Positions 17,250 to 25,750 of a stretch of 64,000 bases of DNA are shown in pieces. Position numbers and translations under genes: made by a program. Position 1 is the stretch's first letter, and each line of letters opens with the position of its first letter. The notes under the pieces were generated by a model, which saw only the letters and a list, made by a program, of their open reading frames with translations, was not told the origin of the DNA and did not search any database. Source of the DNA: Hyphomicrobiales bacterium (GTDB lineage Bacteria; Pseudomonadota; Alphaproteobacteria; Rhizobiales; Devosiaceae). The stretch spans positions 124,001 through 188,000 of the forward strand of contig JAIYDI010000019.1 of the NCBI GenBank assembly GCA_027487555.1. Reading direction: 5' to 3'.

Positions 17250-19037
17250 TCATCGGACAGCCGGCGGTGTGTTCTTGATCTCGGTCACTTCACGCAGAGG
17301 CCGACCGGCATCGGTGGGAGCGGCCAGGCGACGTTCAGCAATGGCGAGCATGGCCTGATGCTGGCTGAGGTGGATCTGACCGCTCAGATGGGCCAGGAAC
17401 TCGGTGCCTGTCAGTCGATCCATGACCGGCCCCTTGACCTCCGAAAGGTGTAGGCGAATGTTGAGATCGCTCAGGCGCTCATGGATGGCCTCGAGACTTT
17501 CGAGCGCAGACATGTCGATGGCGTTGACCGCCGAGCACATCAGAACGACGTCGGTCAGGCCCGGATTGGCGGCGACCTGATTGATCACGAGGTCTTCGAG
17601 ATAGCGCGCATTGGCAAAGTACAGGCTCTCGTCGATGCGGATGGAGTGGACACAGGGGACGGTATCGACCTTGTGGCGCTTGACGTTGCGATAGTGCTCG
17701 GTCCCGGGGACCAGGCCGACCACGGCGGCGTGCGGACGCGAGGAGCGGTAAAGGAACACGAGGATTGAAGCGCCTACACCAAGCGAGATGCCGATCTCGA
17801 CTCCGAGCAGCAGAGTGCCGACCAGAGTGATCGCGACGGCCGCGAAATCGGCTTTTGAATAGGCCCATGCGCGCTTGAGCATGGAAAAATCAACCAGCGT
17901 GAGCACGGCGATGACGATGGTGGCCGCCAGGGTCGCCTTGGGCAGGATGGCGAGGAACGGGGTCAGCAGCAGCGTGGCGCCGGCAATGCCGATGGCGGTA
18001 AAGGCGCCTGCTGCGGGGGTCGCCGCGCCGGCATCGAAATTGACCACCGAGCGGGCAAAGCCGCCGGTCACCGGATAGCCACCCCCGATCGCGGCGGCGA
18101 TGTTGGAAGCGCCCAGTCCGATGAGTTCCTGGTTGGGCGTGATGCGCTCGCGCCGCTTGGCGGCCAGGGTCTGCGCCACCGAGATCGATTCGACAAAACC
18201 CACGATCGAGATGATCAGCGCGGGCAGGGCCAACTGCTGGATGATCGCGACATCGAAACTGGGGAGCGACAGCATGGGCAGGCCCTGCGGCACCTGTCCC
18301 ACCAGCGCCACACCCTTGGACCCCAGGTCCATCAGCGCCGACCAGGCCATGGTGAGGAACACCACCAGCACCGGTCCGGCGCGCACGATGACGGTGGCGA
18401 GGCCCTTGGGGACGTTGAAGCGCTTGAGCCAGTTCTTGAGATCAAGCCGGATCCAGAGCAGCAAGGCCAGCGCCACGCCACCGACGGCAGCGGTATCAAG
18501 ATTGATCTCGCCGATATGCTCGATGATCGACCCGATCAGCTGCGGCAGCGCATGGCCTTCGGTCTTGATGCCGAGCAGGCCACCCACCTGGCTGGTGGCA
18601 ATGATCAGGCCCGAGGCGGTGATGAACCCCGAGATCACCGGGTGGGACAGGAAGTTGGCGATAAAGCCGAGGCGCAGCATGCCCATCAGCACGAGCATGA
18701 CACCCGACAGCAGCGCGAGCATGATGGCGGCGCTGGCGTAATCGATCGTGCCCTGCGTGGCGACGCGGCCCACTGCGGTGGCGGTCATCAGCGAGACCAC
18801 CGCCACCGGGCCGACGGCCAAAGCCGAGGAGGTGCCAAAGACCGCATAGGCAACCAGCGGCAGCACCGAGGCATATAGACCCACCTCCGGTGGCAACCCC
18901 GCCAGCAGCGCATAGGCGAGCGATTGCGGGATCAGCATGATGGTCACGATGACCGCTGCGACAAGGTCGCTGGTAAACGTCTGCCGGTTATAGCGCCGGC
19001 CCCAGTCGAGGATCGGGAAGTAGGTCTTGATGCTCAT
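17250..19037 (-). CDS. SulP-family inorganic anion transporter with STAS domain
   Basis: This 595-residue inner-membrane protein begins with the SulP opening FPILDWGRRYNRQT, has 12 or so hydrophobic segments and a C-terminal STAS domain (about residues 460-575) with NAIDMSALESLE. SulP proteins carry sulfate, bicarbonate or related anions. It belongs to the leftward sulfide-response operon after the DUF442 gene (15-base gap). Here it could export or import sulfate or sulfite generated by persulfide oxidation. Transported ion is not shown by sequence. Confidence 0.93.
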   Translation of the reverse strand: MSIKTYFPILDWGRRYNRQTFTSDLVAAVIVTIMLIPQSLAYALLAGLPPEVGLYASVLPLVAYAVFGTSSALAVGPVAVVSLMTATAVGRVATQGTIDYASAAIMLALLSGVMLVLMGMLRLGFIANFLSHPVISGFITASGLIIATSQVGGLLGIKTEGHALPQLIGSIIEHIGEINLDTAAVGGVALALLLWIRLDLKNWLKRFNVPKGLATVIVRAGPVLVVFLTMAWSALMDLGSKGVALVGQVPQGLPMLSLPSFDVAIIQQLALPALIISIVGFVESISVAQTLAAKRRERITPNQELIGLGASNIAAAIGGGYPVTGGFARSVVNFDAGAATPAAGAFTAIGIAGATLLLTPFLAILPKATLAATIVIAVLTLVDFSMLKRAWAYSKADFAAVAITLVGTLLLGVEIGISLGVGASILVFLYRSSRPHAAVVGLVPGTEHYRNVKRHKVDTVPCVHSIRIDESLYFANARYLEDLVINQVAANPGLTDVVLMCSAVNAIDMSALESLEAIHERLSDLNIRLHLSEVKGPVMDRLTGTEFLAHLSGQIHLSQHQAMLAIAERRLAAPTDAGRPLREVTEIKNTPPAVR

Positions 19038-19052
19038 TGGTGCGGGCTACCT

Positions 19053-19379
19053 TCAGTGGCTCAGCGTGGCATAGAGGCTGCCGGCGCGGGCGCCGGAGCG
19101 GCAGTAGCCGAGCATGGGCTTGGGCATGGTCTCCCAGGCGTCGTGGAAGCGGATTACCTGGCTTTCGCCGAGCATGCCCGAGACCGGGATATGGGTGATC
19201 GCGAGGCCGAGTTTTTCGGCGGCCCGCGCCACCTCGGCGAAGCTGGGCTGGCCCGGCTCCTCGTTATCGGGGCGAGCGCAGACGATCGACTTGTAGCCGG
19301 CATCGGCGACCGCCTGCATCTGCTCGGGGGTGATCTGGCCGGTGACGGCGAAGCTGTCGGCGACTTTGCGGAGGTTCAT
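19053..19379 (-). CDS. TIGR01244/DUF442-family sulfurtransferase-phosphatase-like protein (Blh N-domain type)
   Basis: This 108-residue protein has the DUF442 opening LRKVADSFAVTGQI and the P-loop-like active site GYCRSGARA near residues 85-93, with the Cys as nucleophile. In Blh proteins this domain is fused to a persulfide dioxygenase; here it is a separate gene next to one. It probably acts as a rhodanese-like sulfurtransferase on persulfides. The start at 19379 (MNLRK) is family-consistent; the open frame further upstream is not. Confidence 0.9.
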   Translation of the reverse strand: MNLRKVADSFAVTGQITPEQMQAVADAGYKSIVCARPDNEEPGQPSFAEVARAAEKLGLAITHIPVSGMLGESQVIRFHDAWETMPKPMLGYCRSGARAGSLYATLSH

Positions 19380-19474
19380 GATGTGGGCCTTTTCTGCACT
19401 GCGCTTGGAAACCTGGAAACTGCACCTCCCCGCCATGGGGGACGGGGAGGCACGGGCACCGACCGGAGGGTGGT

Positions 19475-20368
19475 CTAGAGCCCGTTGACGGGAACCTTGA
19501 GGAAGGTCTTGCCGCTCTCGTCCTTGGGCGGCAGCTGGCCGGCTCGCATGTTGACCTGCAGCGATGGAATGATCAGCCGAGGCATGGCGAGCGTGGCATC
19601 GCGCGCCTCGCGCATGTTGACGAAGGTGTCCTCGTCAGTACCGCGACCGACGTGGATGTTGTGGTCGATCTCGTCGCCCACTGTTGTCTCCCACTGGATG
19701 TCGCGGCCGTTCGGGCCGTAATCGTGGCACATGAACAGCCGGGTTTCGCGCGGCAGGGACAGCACGCGCTGGATCGATTGATAGAGCGTGCGCGCATCGC
19801 CGCCGGGGAAGTCGGCGCGCGCCGAGCCGCCATCGGGCATGAACAGCGTGTCGCCCACGAAGGCGGCATCGCCCATCACATGGGTCATGCAGGCCGGGGT
19901 ATGGCCAGGAGTATGCATCACATAGGCAGTCAGCCCGCCGATCTGGTAGCTGTCCCCGTCCTTGAACAGCCGGTCGAACTGGCTGCCGTCGCGCTGGAAC
20001 TCGGTCCCCTCGTTGAAGATCTTGCCGAACGTGTCCTGCACGATGGTGATGTTCTCGCCGATCCCCAGCTTGCCCCCCAGCTTGGACTGGATATAGGGCG
20101 CCGCCGACAGGTGGTCGGCATGCACATGGGTCTCGATCAGCCATTCGAGCTTGAGCTGGTGCTCTTCGATATGGCGGATGATGGCGTCGGCGCCGTCATA
20201 GGTGATGCGGCCGGCGGCATAGTCGATGTCCATGACCGAGTCGATCACCGCGCAGGCATTGGAGTCGGGATCCTTGACGACATAGCTGATGGTGTTGGTC
20301 GGCGCGTCGAAAAAGGCGGTGACTTCCGGCGTGATACTGAGGTCGGTGGTGAAGGGAACGGGGATCAC
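19475..20368 (-). CDS. Metallo-beta-lactamase-fold hydrolase, persulfide-dioxygenase (ETHE1/Blh)-like
   Basis: This 297-residue protein has the metal motif ETHVHADHLSAA, then TPGHTPACMTHVM and LFMCHDYGPNGRD, matching the ETHE1/Blh persulfide dioxygenase branch of the MBL fold. I chose the GTG at 20368, eight bases after AGGAG; longer frames upstream are not family-like. The enzyme would oxidise glutathione persulfide to sulfite. It sits mid-operon, between the DUF442 gene and the YeeE-like genes. Confidence 0.9.
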   Translation of the reverse strand: MIPVPFTTDLSITPEVTAFFDAPTNTISYVVKDPDSNACAVIDSVMDIDYAAGRITYDGADAIIRHIEEHQLKLEWLIETHVHADHLSAAPYIQSKLGGKLGIGENITIVQDTFGKIFNEGTEFQRDGSQFDRLFKDGDSYQIGGLTAYVMHTPGHTPACMTHVMGDAAFVGDTLFMPDGGSARADFPGGDARTLYQSIQRVLSLPRETRLFMCHDYGPNGRDIQWETTVGDEIDHNIHVGRGTDEDTFVNMREARDATLAMPRLIIPSLQVNMRAGQLPPKDESGKTFLKVPVNGL

Positions 20369-20390
20369 AGCGATGCTCCTTTTGTGGGGT

Positions 20391-20831
20391 TCAGGCTGAT
20401 TGCGTGGTGCGCTGTACGAGCGCGAAACGAACGGTGCGGGCAGCGAATATGCCGGCCAGCATGGCGCCGACGAAAACCCAGGCTGAGACTTCCCCCAGTC
20501 CGAGGGCCGGAATGGCGCCGCCCGGGCAGAAGCCGGAAATCCCCCAGCCAATGCCGAAGACGGCCGAGCCGGCGATCAGCGGCAGGTCGAGCTTTCGGTT
20601 GGTCGGCACGTGGAAACTGGCTTCGCAGATCGGCTTTGGCCGTTTGAGGACGACGCGATAGCCGATGGCCGTGACCAGGAGGGCAGCGCCCATTACCAGG
20701 GCGAGGGACGCATCCCAGGTGCCGGCGACGTCGAAGAAGTTGAGCACCTTGGCCGGATTGGCCATGCCCGAAATGGCGATGCCTGTGCCGAAGACGAGCC
20801 CGATCAGGGCGGCAAGGATGGTGCGCTGCAT
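20391..20831 (-). CDS. DUF6691/YeeE-YedE-like half transporter
   Basis: This 146-residue membrane protein has four hydrophobic segments and the family signature GIGWGISGFCPGGAIPALG, including the Cys that in YeeE-type transporters handles thiosulfate or sulfur species. It starts at 20831, sharing one base with the stop of its partner gene (TGATG). The two products likely pair to form one transporter. It belongs to the sulfide-response operon. Confidence 0.9.
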   Translation of the reverse strand: MQRTILAALIGLVFGTGIAISGMANPAKVLNFFDVAGTWDASLALVMGAALLVTAIGYRVVLKRPKPICEASFHVPTNRKLDLPLIAGSAVFGIGWGISGFCPGGAIPALGLGEVSAWVFVGAMLAGIFAARTVRFALVQRTTQSA

Positions 20832-21259
20832 CAAATGCCCCCCAGCATGTGACGGACGACGAACACCGTGGCGATGGCCGTGCTCATGAAGGTCACGGTG
20901 GCTGCGATCGAGCGCGGCGACAGGCGCGCGATGCCGCAGACGCCGTGGCCCGAGGTGCAGCCCGAACCGAAATAGACGCCGACGCCGACGATCAGTCCGC
21001 CGACCACGATCCAGGGCAACGGGACCGGGCTCGAATAGGCAATCACATGGTCGGAAAAGCCCAGGATGAGCATCGGGGCGAGGATGGCGCCCGCGAGGAA
21101 GGCGGCGCGCCAGGCCCAATCCGCCGAGACGGGCGGCAAGAGGCTGGTGAGGATGCCTGTCATGCCGGCAATCCGGCCATGAAACGCCATCAGCAGAACG
21201 GCTGAAAGGCCGATCAATGCGCCGCCAGCAAGAGACAGAAGAGGGGTGAATTCAGTCAT
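20831..21259 (-). CDS. YeeE/YedE-family half transporter
   Basis: This 142-residue membrane protein has the motif [18 protein letters not shown] with two conserved Cys, typical for YeeE/YedE thiosulfate or sulfur-compound transporters, and MLGG near the end. It starts inside the stop of the DUF2892 gene (ATGA) and is coupled to its partner downstream. Sulfur-compound transport across the inner membrane is the expected role. Confidence 0.9.
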   Translation of the reverse strand: MTEFTPLLSLAGGALIGLSAVLLMAFHGRIAGMTGILTSLLPPVSADWAWRAAFLAGAILAPMLILGFSDHVIAYSSPVPLPWIVVGGLIVGVGVYFGSGCTSGHGVCGIARLSPRSIAATVTFMSTAIATVFVVRHMLGGI

Positions 21260-21477
21260 GAACTAGAAACCTTACGGGTAGAGAGGCCGACGATGGCGTA
21301 AAGCGGGCAGAAGCGGACCGGCACGGTGACGATCAGCACGGCGCCGAGGACGATCGAGGCCCAGAGCCACAGGGCTTGGTGAACAGGGGGCAGGCACGAT
21401 GGCAATGGCAGCAGAACCAGCACAGCCCCGATGACGAAGCGGGCAACTCGGTCAGGTGTGCCGACATTGATTCTCAT
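21256..21477 (-). CDS. DUF2892 (YgaP-like transmembrane domain) protein
   Basis: This 73-residue inner-membrane protein has the family opening NVGTPDRVARFVIGAVL and the ending RFCPLYAIVGLST with its conserved Cys. DUF2892 domains are often fused to or coded beside rhodanese and sulfide-detoxification proteins. It is the first gene of the leftward operon, directly downstream of the BigR-type operator. Confidence 0.9.
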   Translation of the reverse strand: MRINVGTPDRVARFVIGAVLVLLPLPSCLPPVHQALWLWASIVLGAVLIVTVPVRFCPLYAIVGLSTRKVSSS

Positions 21478-21530
21478 GGCGGTTTGCAGCTTCAGGGAAA
21501 TCAGAGGATGAGTATGTTACGCATGACCGT

Positions 21531-21550
21531 ATATAAGAATATTCTAATAT
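21531..21550. promoter_or_regulatory. BigR-type operator between divergent genes
   Basis: ATATAAGAATATTCTAATAT is an inverted repeat around the perfect core AGAATATTCT, with four matching outer bases on each side and one mismatched pair. AT-rich palindromes of this kind are bound by BigR/SqrR-type ArsR repressors. It overlaps the first possible start codon of the regulator (21549), which would let the protein block its own transcription as well as the divergent operon. Confidence 0.7.
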
Positions 21551-21854
21551 GATCAAGATGGAAGTCGACAAGATGGAGGCCAACGCCGAACAGGCCACGC
21601 GTCTGCTCACGGCTATAGCCAATCCCAAGCGGTTGCTGATCCTGTGCAATCTGCTGGAGCGCGAGATGAATGTGACCGAACTGGGCGAGAGAGTGGCGCT
21701 GGGGCAGTCGCCGCTGTCGCAACACCTCTCCAAGCTGCGGGCCTGGGACTTAGTGAAAACGCGGCGCGATGGGCAGCAGGTCCGCTACAGCATCGCTTCG
21801 GACGCCGTGAAGCAGGTGCTGACAACCCTTTACGGAATCTATTGTGCCGACTGA
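21549..21854 (+). CDS. bigR: ArsR-family sulfide/persulfide-responsive repressor, BigR/SqrR-like
   Basis: This protein of up to 101 residues has a winged helix (VALGQSPLSQHLSKLR as the recognition region) and Cys33 in LILCNLL and Cys99 in IYC, the spacing of the redox Cys pair of BigR/SqrR that forms a tetrasulfide bridge on exposure to persulfide. No metal-binding ArsR box is evident. The first ATG (21549) lies in the operator palindrome and has no good ribosome site, so the ATG at 21558 or 21573 may be the true start. It is divergent from the sulfur operon. Confidence 0.9.
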   Translation: MIKMEVDKMEANAEQATRLLTAIANPKRLLILCNLLEREMNVTELGERVALGQSPLSQHLSKLRAWDLVKTRRDGQQVRYSIASDAVKQVLTTLYGIYCAD

Positions 21855-22016
21855 TGGACATGGGCGTGACGATCACAGCAGGCTGTTGCTCCCTCCACCG
21901 GTCTATCCGGACTGGCCGTCAGGCTGGCGTTCGTGGGCATCGTGCCTTGCCGCTGTACTGGCAAGACGGCGCGCCGCTGCGGGCGAGACCTAGGCGCCTT
22001 CACGTTGATCAAAGGA

Positions 22017-22372
22017 ATGGGCATCAAAAAGAGCAGTAGTGATCACCGGTCCTATTGGGACAGCGTCCTTTGCCGCCAAGAACGAAGCCGAGGTCAGCTG
22101 GCTTGAGCCAAGCCCGGATCTGTCACTCCCGCATTTGCGCGAGGCGGTCTTGCAAACAGATATGACGGTTGTCGACGTCGGCGGCAGCGCGCTGGCTGGT
22201 GGACGCACTGGTGGGCCCCCAGGTCGCCGAAATAGCCGTGCTGGACCTGTCAGAAGCTGCGCTCCGCACCGCGCAAGCCCAACTGACTGCTGCCAGCGCT
22301 GTCAGTTGGATCGCAGCGGACGTGATGACTTGGGTTCCCGACCGGCGCCATGACCCGCGATCACTGACCTAG
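22017..22372 (+). pseudogene. Frameshifted, truncated class I SAM-dependent methyltransferase
   Basis: Three frames join into one recognisable N-terminus: SSSDHRSYWDSV from ATG 22017, then after a one-base shift near 22070 FAAKNEAEVSWLEPSPDLSL and DMTVVDVGG (the SAM motif I), then after a second shift near 22190 WLVDALVGPQVAEIAVLDLS and IAADVMTWVPDRR. It stops where the methyltransferase should continue, three bases before the IS21 element. The gene is dead. The 160 bases between bigR and 22017 contain no gene I recognise, although the same frame remains open and could hold a further remnant. Confidence 0.75.
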
Positions 22373-22487
22373 TCTGTGTTTCGGCGTGCAAGTTTGACCC
22401 CGTGAGGCTGGGGATCGGCGTGCAAAATTGACCCCCTGACCGTCGCGGTCAGACTGCCCGTTCTGGAAGCGGACGGGCGGGTGGGGG

Positions 22488-24032
22488 ATGAAGGGCGTGG
22501 ATACGATTGCGCGGATACGGCGCGAGTTCTTCGTGCGGGGCAGAACGATCAAGGAGATCGTGCGGGACCTGCATGTGTCGCGGAACACGGTGCGCAAGGT
22601 GCTGCGTTCGGGGGCGACCGAGTTCAGCCATGAACGCGAGGTGCAGCCCCGGCCCAAGCTTGGAGCCTGGACCGGCGAGCTCGAGCGGATACTGACCGCT
22701 AACGAGACCAAGGCCGCGCGTGAGCGTCTGACTCTGATCCAGGTGTTCGAGGAGCTTCGGGGGCTCGGCTACGAGGGTGGCTACGACGCGGTCCGGCGCA
22801 ATGCACGGAGCTGGCGGCGGGATCGGTCGGCCTCGGTGTCAGCAGCGTTCGTGCCGCTGAGCTTTGCGCCGGGGGAGGCTTACCAGTTCGACTGGAGCCA
22901 CGAGGTGGTGCTGGTCAACGGGGTGACGGTGACCATCAAGGTCGCTCACATGCGACTCTGCCACAGCCGCATGCTGTTCGTGCGGGCCAATCCGCGCGAG
23001 ACCCAGGAGATGGTGTTCGACGCCCACGACCGGGCCTTCGCCTTCTTCAAGGGCACCTGCACGCGCGGCTTCTACGACAGTGAGGCAGGAGAGCAATCGA
23101 TCCAGTGAATCGATTGCATGCCGAACAAGACCGCGGTCTAGACCATCTTCGTGGGCAAGGAGCGGGCCTACAACCGGCGGTTCCTGCAGATGTGCGGGCA
23201 CTATCTGGTCGACCCTGTCGCCTGCACGCCGGCATCGGGCTGGGAGAAGGGGCAGGTCGAGAACCAGGTCGGGCTGGTGCGGGAGCGCTTCTTCACGCCC
23301 CGCCTGCGTGTGACCAGCTATGAGGAGCTCAATGCCCTGCTGCTGGACAAGGCGGTGGCCTATGCCCGAGCGCATCGCCATCCTGAGTTCCGCGACCAGA
23401 CCATCTGGGAGGCCTTCGAGGCCGAGCGCGGCAGTCTGGTGCCCTATGCCGGCCGGTTCGACGGCTTCCATGCGGTGACGGCCTCGGTCTCCAAGACGTG
23501 CCTCGTCCGCTTCGACAACAACAAGTACTCGGTGATGGCCAGTGCCGTGGGACGCCCGGTCGAGATCCGCGCCTATGCCGATCGCATCGAACTCCGCCAG
23601 GATGGCAGGATGGTCGGAGAGCATCCACGCAACTTCGGCCGCGACCAGACCGTGTACGACCCTTGGCATTATGTGCCGGTGCTGGCTCGCAAGCCGGGTG
23701 CGCTGCGCAATGGCGCGCCCTTCAAGGACTGGGTGCTGCCCGCCGGCATCGCCCGCGTCAGGCGCAAGCTTGCCGGAGTCGATGACGGCGACCGGCAGAT
23801 GGTGAGCATCCTGGGCGCCGTGCTGCATGACGGACTGTCCGCCGTGGAGGCGGCCTGCAGCCAGGCGATGCACGAGGGGGTCTGCTCGGCCGACGTGATC
23901 CTCAACATCCTGTCCCGGCAGCGCGAACCCACGGCGCCGCTGACCATCATGACCACACCGCCGAGCTTGCGGCTGCGCCGGGAGCCGCTGGTCGATTGTG
24001 CCCGCTATGACAGCCTGAGGAGGGCAATGTAA
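22488..24032 (+). pseudogene. istA: istA transposase, interrupted
   Basis: The N-terminal part (22488-23108) has the helix-turn-helix TIKEIVRDLHVSRNTVRKVL and the first rve acidic residue context (QFDWSHE). The C-terminal part (from about 23124) resumes with VGKERAYNRRFLQ and the Glu-bearing GWEKGQVENQVG. Between them an in-frame block of 45 bases (about 23079-23123) has been inserted after RGFYD, containing a TGA, and the next codons NKTAV run into TAG at 23139-23141 where homologues have Glu. The element therefore cannot make full-length transposase without readthrough. Confidence 0.85.
23093..23117. repeat. Hairpin-bearing 45-base insertion inside istA
   Basis: GCAATCGAT (23093-23101) and ATCGATTGC (23109-23117) form a perfect 9-bp stem with a 7-base loop. 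The hairpin is inside the 45-base block at about 23079-23123 that is absent from the usual IstA reading frame. Its origin is unknown; a small palindromic mobile repeat is possible. Confidence 0.7.
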
Positions 24033-24760
24033 TGGAACGCTCCGAGATCCTGACCACCATGGGCGAACTCAAGCTCTACGGCATGAAGAGCGCCTATGAC
24101 GAGATCATCGCCAAGGCGGTCAAACGCCAGCACGATCCCCAACGCGTCGTCGCCGACCTGCTGACATCCGAGATCGCCGAGAAGCAGGCCCGTTCGATCA
24201 AGTACCAGATGACCATCGCCAAGCTGCCGCTGGCCAAGGACATCGACGACTTCACCTTCGCCGAGACCGGCATCAATGAGACGCTGGTGCACGATCTGGC
24301 CGATGGCAACTTCCTGGCGCACGAGCGCAACGTCGTGCTGATCGGCGGCACCGGAACCGGCAAGACCCACCTGGCCATCGCCATTGCCCGAGCCGCCATC
24401 CGCAATGGCGCTCGCGGACGGTTCTTCAACGTCGTCGATCTGGTCAACAAGCTCGAGGCCGAGACCCGCAACGGCAAGCAGGGACGCATGGCTGATTATA
24501 TGAGCCGGCTCGACTTCGTCGTGCTCGATGAACTGGGCTATCTGCCCTTCGCGCAATCGGGAGGCCAGTTGCTGTTCCACCTGATCAGCCGCCTCTACGA
24601 GCAGACCTCGGTGATCGTCACCACCAACCTGGCGTTCGGAGAATGGCCATCGGTCTTCGGCGACGCCAAGATGACCACCGCGCTGCTGGACCGGTTCACC
24701 CCCCACTGCGACATCGTCGAGACCGGCGACGAGAGCTGGCGCTTCAAGAACCGCATCTGA
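24032..24760 (+). CDS. istB: IstB helper ATPase of IS21
   Basis: This 242-residue AAA+ ATPase has Walker [12 protein letters not shown] (about residues 107-117), Walker [12 protein letters not shown] and the [12 protein letters not shown] sensor area. IstB assists the IstA transposase in target capture. It overlaps the istA stop by one base and appears intact, unlike istA. Downstream 24761-24889 holds only the IS right end. Confidence 0.94.
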   Translation: MERSEILTTMGELKLYGMKSAYDEIIAKAVKRQHDPQRVVADLLTSEIAEKQARSIKYQMTIAKLPLAKDIDDFTFAETGINETLVHDLADGNFLAHERNVVLIGGTGTGKTHLAIAIARAAIRNGARGRFFNVVDLVNKLEAETRNGKQGRMADYMSRLDFVVLDELGYLPFAQSGGQLLFHLISRLYEQTSVIVTTNLAFGEWPSVFGDAKMTTALLDRFTPHCDIVETGDESWRFKNRI

Positions 24761-25069
24761 CCGCCACCCGCCGATCCGGCGCGGCGCCGCAACCCGGACC
24801 AGCTTCGCCGCGCCCGATCAGCTCATCATCGCTGTGAGGGGGTCAATATTGGACGCCGAAAAGGGGTCAATGTTCCGGACCGATTGACACGGCGATGTTC
24901 CGGCGCGACGGCATGGCCGCACCCAGTTGGAATGAAGATGGTTCAGTTCCGTTGGACCAATAGAGAACACCCGCACCGACTACTCCCGCTCAATCTGGCG
25001 GTGATTTTGGCGGTTACAAAAATCAATTTCTAAATTTACATATAAAAATCAAACGCTTCAGAAGAAGCA

Positions 25070-25159
25070 TGGCGGAGAGAAAGGGATTCGAACCCTTGAG
25101 ACGGTTCCCCGCCTACACACTTTCCAGGCGTGCGCCTTCGACCACTCGGCCATCTCTCC
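25070..25159 (-). tRNA. tRNA-Ser (anticodon GGA)
   Basis: Read on the minus strand the 90-base gene has a 7-bp acceptor stem (GGAGAGA/TCTCTCC), a D-arm with GAGTGGTCGAAGG, the anticodon loop CTGGAAA (anticodon GGA at 25125-25123), a long variable arm typical of serine tRNAs, GGTTCGAATCC in the T-arm and an encoded CCA at 25072-25070. Its 3' end faces an AT-rich stretch (about 25000-25062) and the IS21 element. The 267 bases upstream (25160-25426) show no further feature beyond the expected promoter. Confidence 0.97.
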
Positions 25160-25426
25160 GCACTGGTGCCGGGCACCATGGCCATTCCAACCCAACGGGC
25201 TGTTTCGCGGCTCCTGGAAGCCGCATCGCAGGCGGGCGCAATATACTCAGCAATCGCGCCGGAGCAAGCCCGAAGCACGCCAGCTGCGAGATTTCTCGCT
25301 TGCCTCAGCCACGGGAGAATCCGTGCCGGCTTTGCAGCTCTCACGGCCAGTGTCTTGCCATGTCGCGGGCGACCGTGGCAGAAGAGCCGCGCGGCCAGGC
25401 GGGCCGCATTCCGGATACCTCAGGCA

Positions 25427-25750
25427 ATGCGGCTGATCCTCAGGGTAGCGGGTACCTGGCTTCTAGGCCTCGCCTTCGTCTTGCTGATCATAGACGGCAC
25501 CAAATCGCTTGGCGCCAACGCGCTGGTGATCAGTTCCTTGCGAGATGCCTGGTCCTGGCTCAACGCCGAGAGCCTTGCCGCGACGCAGGAATTCCTGACA
25601 TCGCGATTCTTTGGCGCTCTGCTTGAGACTGCACTTTCGACGCTCCTGACCTTTCCGAGTTGGGCAGTCCTTGCCGTCCCTGGTCTCTTGCTCGCCTGGG
25701 CAGGGCGCAGCCGCCGCGTTCGCCTCTTTGTGAGGCACGACCAGATCTAG
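25427..25750 (+). CDS. Small two-helix membrane protein, unknown function
   Basis: This 107-residue protein starts at ATG 25427 ([12 protein letters not shown]). It has two strong hydrophobic segments, about residues 5-20 and 72-92, and a basic C-terminal tail. Similar short membrane proteins occur widely in Hyphomicrobiales, sometimes named PetM-like by automatic annotation, without evidence for such a role. The frame is open upstream to 25130 but that part overlaps the tRNA and was not used. It is convergent with and overlaps by four bases the next gene. Confidence 0.65.
   Translation: MRLILRVAGTWLLGLAFVLLIIDGTKSLGANALVISSLRDAWSWLNAESLAATQEFLTSRFFGALLETALSTLLTFPSWAVLAVPGLLLAWAGRSRRVRLFVRHDQI

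Larger units (their letters stand above)
22375..24889 (+). mobile_element. IS21-family insertion sequence, decayed
   Basis: The element carries istA and istB in the IS21 order. Its ends are related inverted repeats: TGTGTTTCGG...TTTGACCCC on the left and, reading inwards from the right, TGTCAATCGG...ATTGACCCC. Each end holds a second subterminal repeat (GGCGTGCAAAATTGACCCC left, GGCGTCCAATATTGACCCC right). The length of about 2.5 kb is typical. I see no target duplication (TAGTC left, CGGCG right), so one flank was probably rearranged. The left end abuts a methyltransferase remnant. Confidence 0.85.

Noticed and set aside
22375-24889. Target-site duplication of the IS21 element
   Set aside because: Bases flanking the two ends do not match, so no duplication can be claimed.
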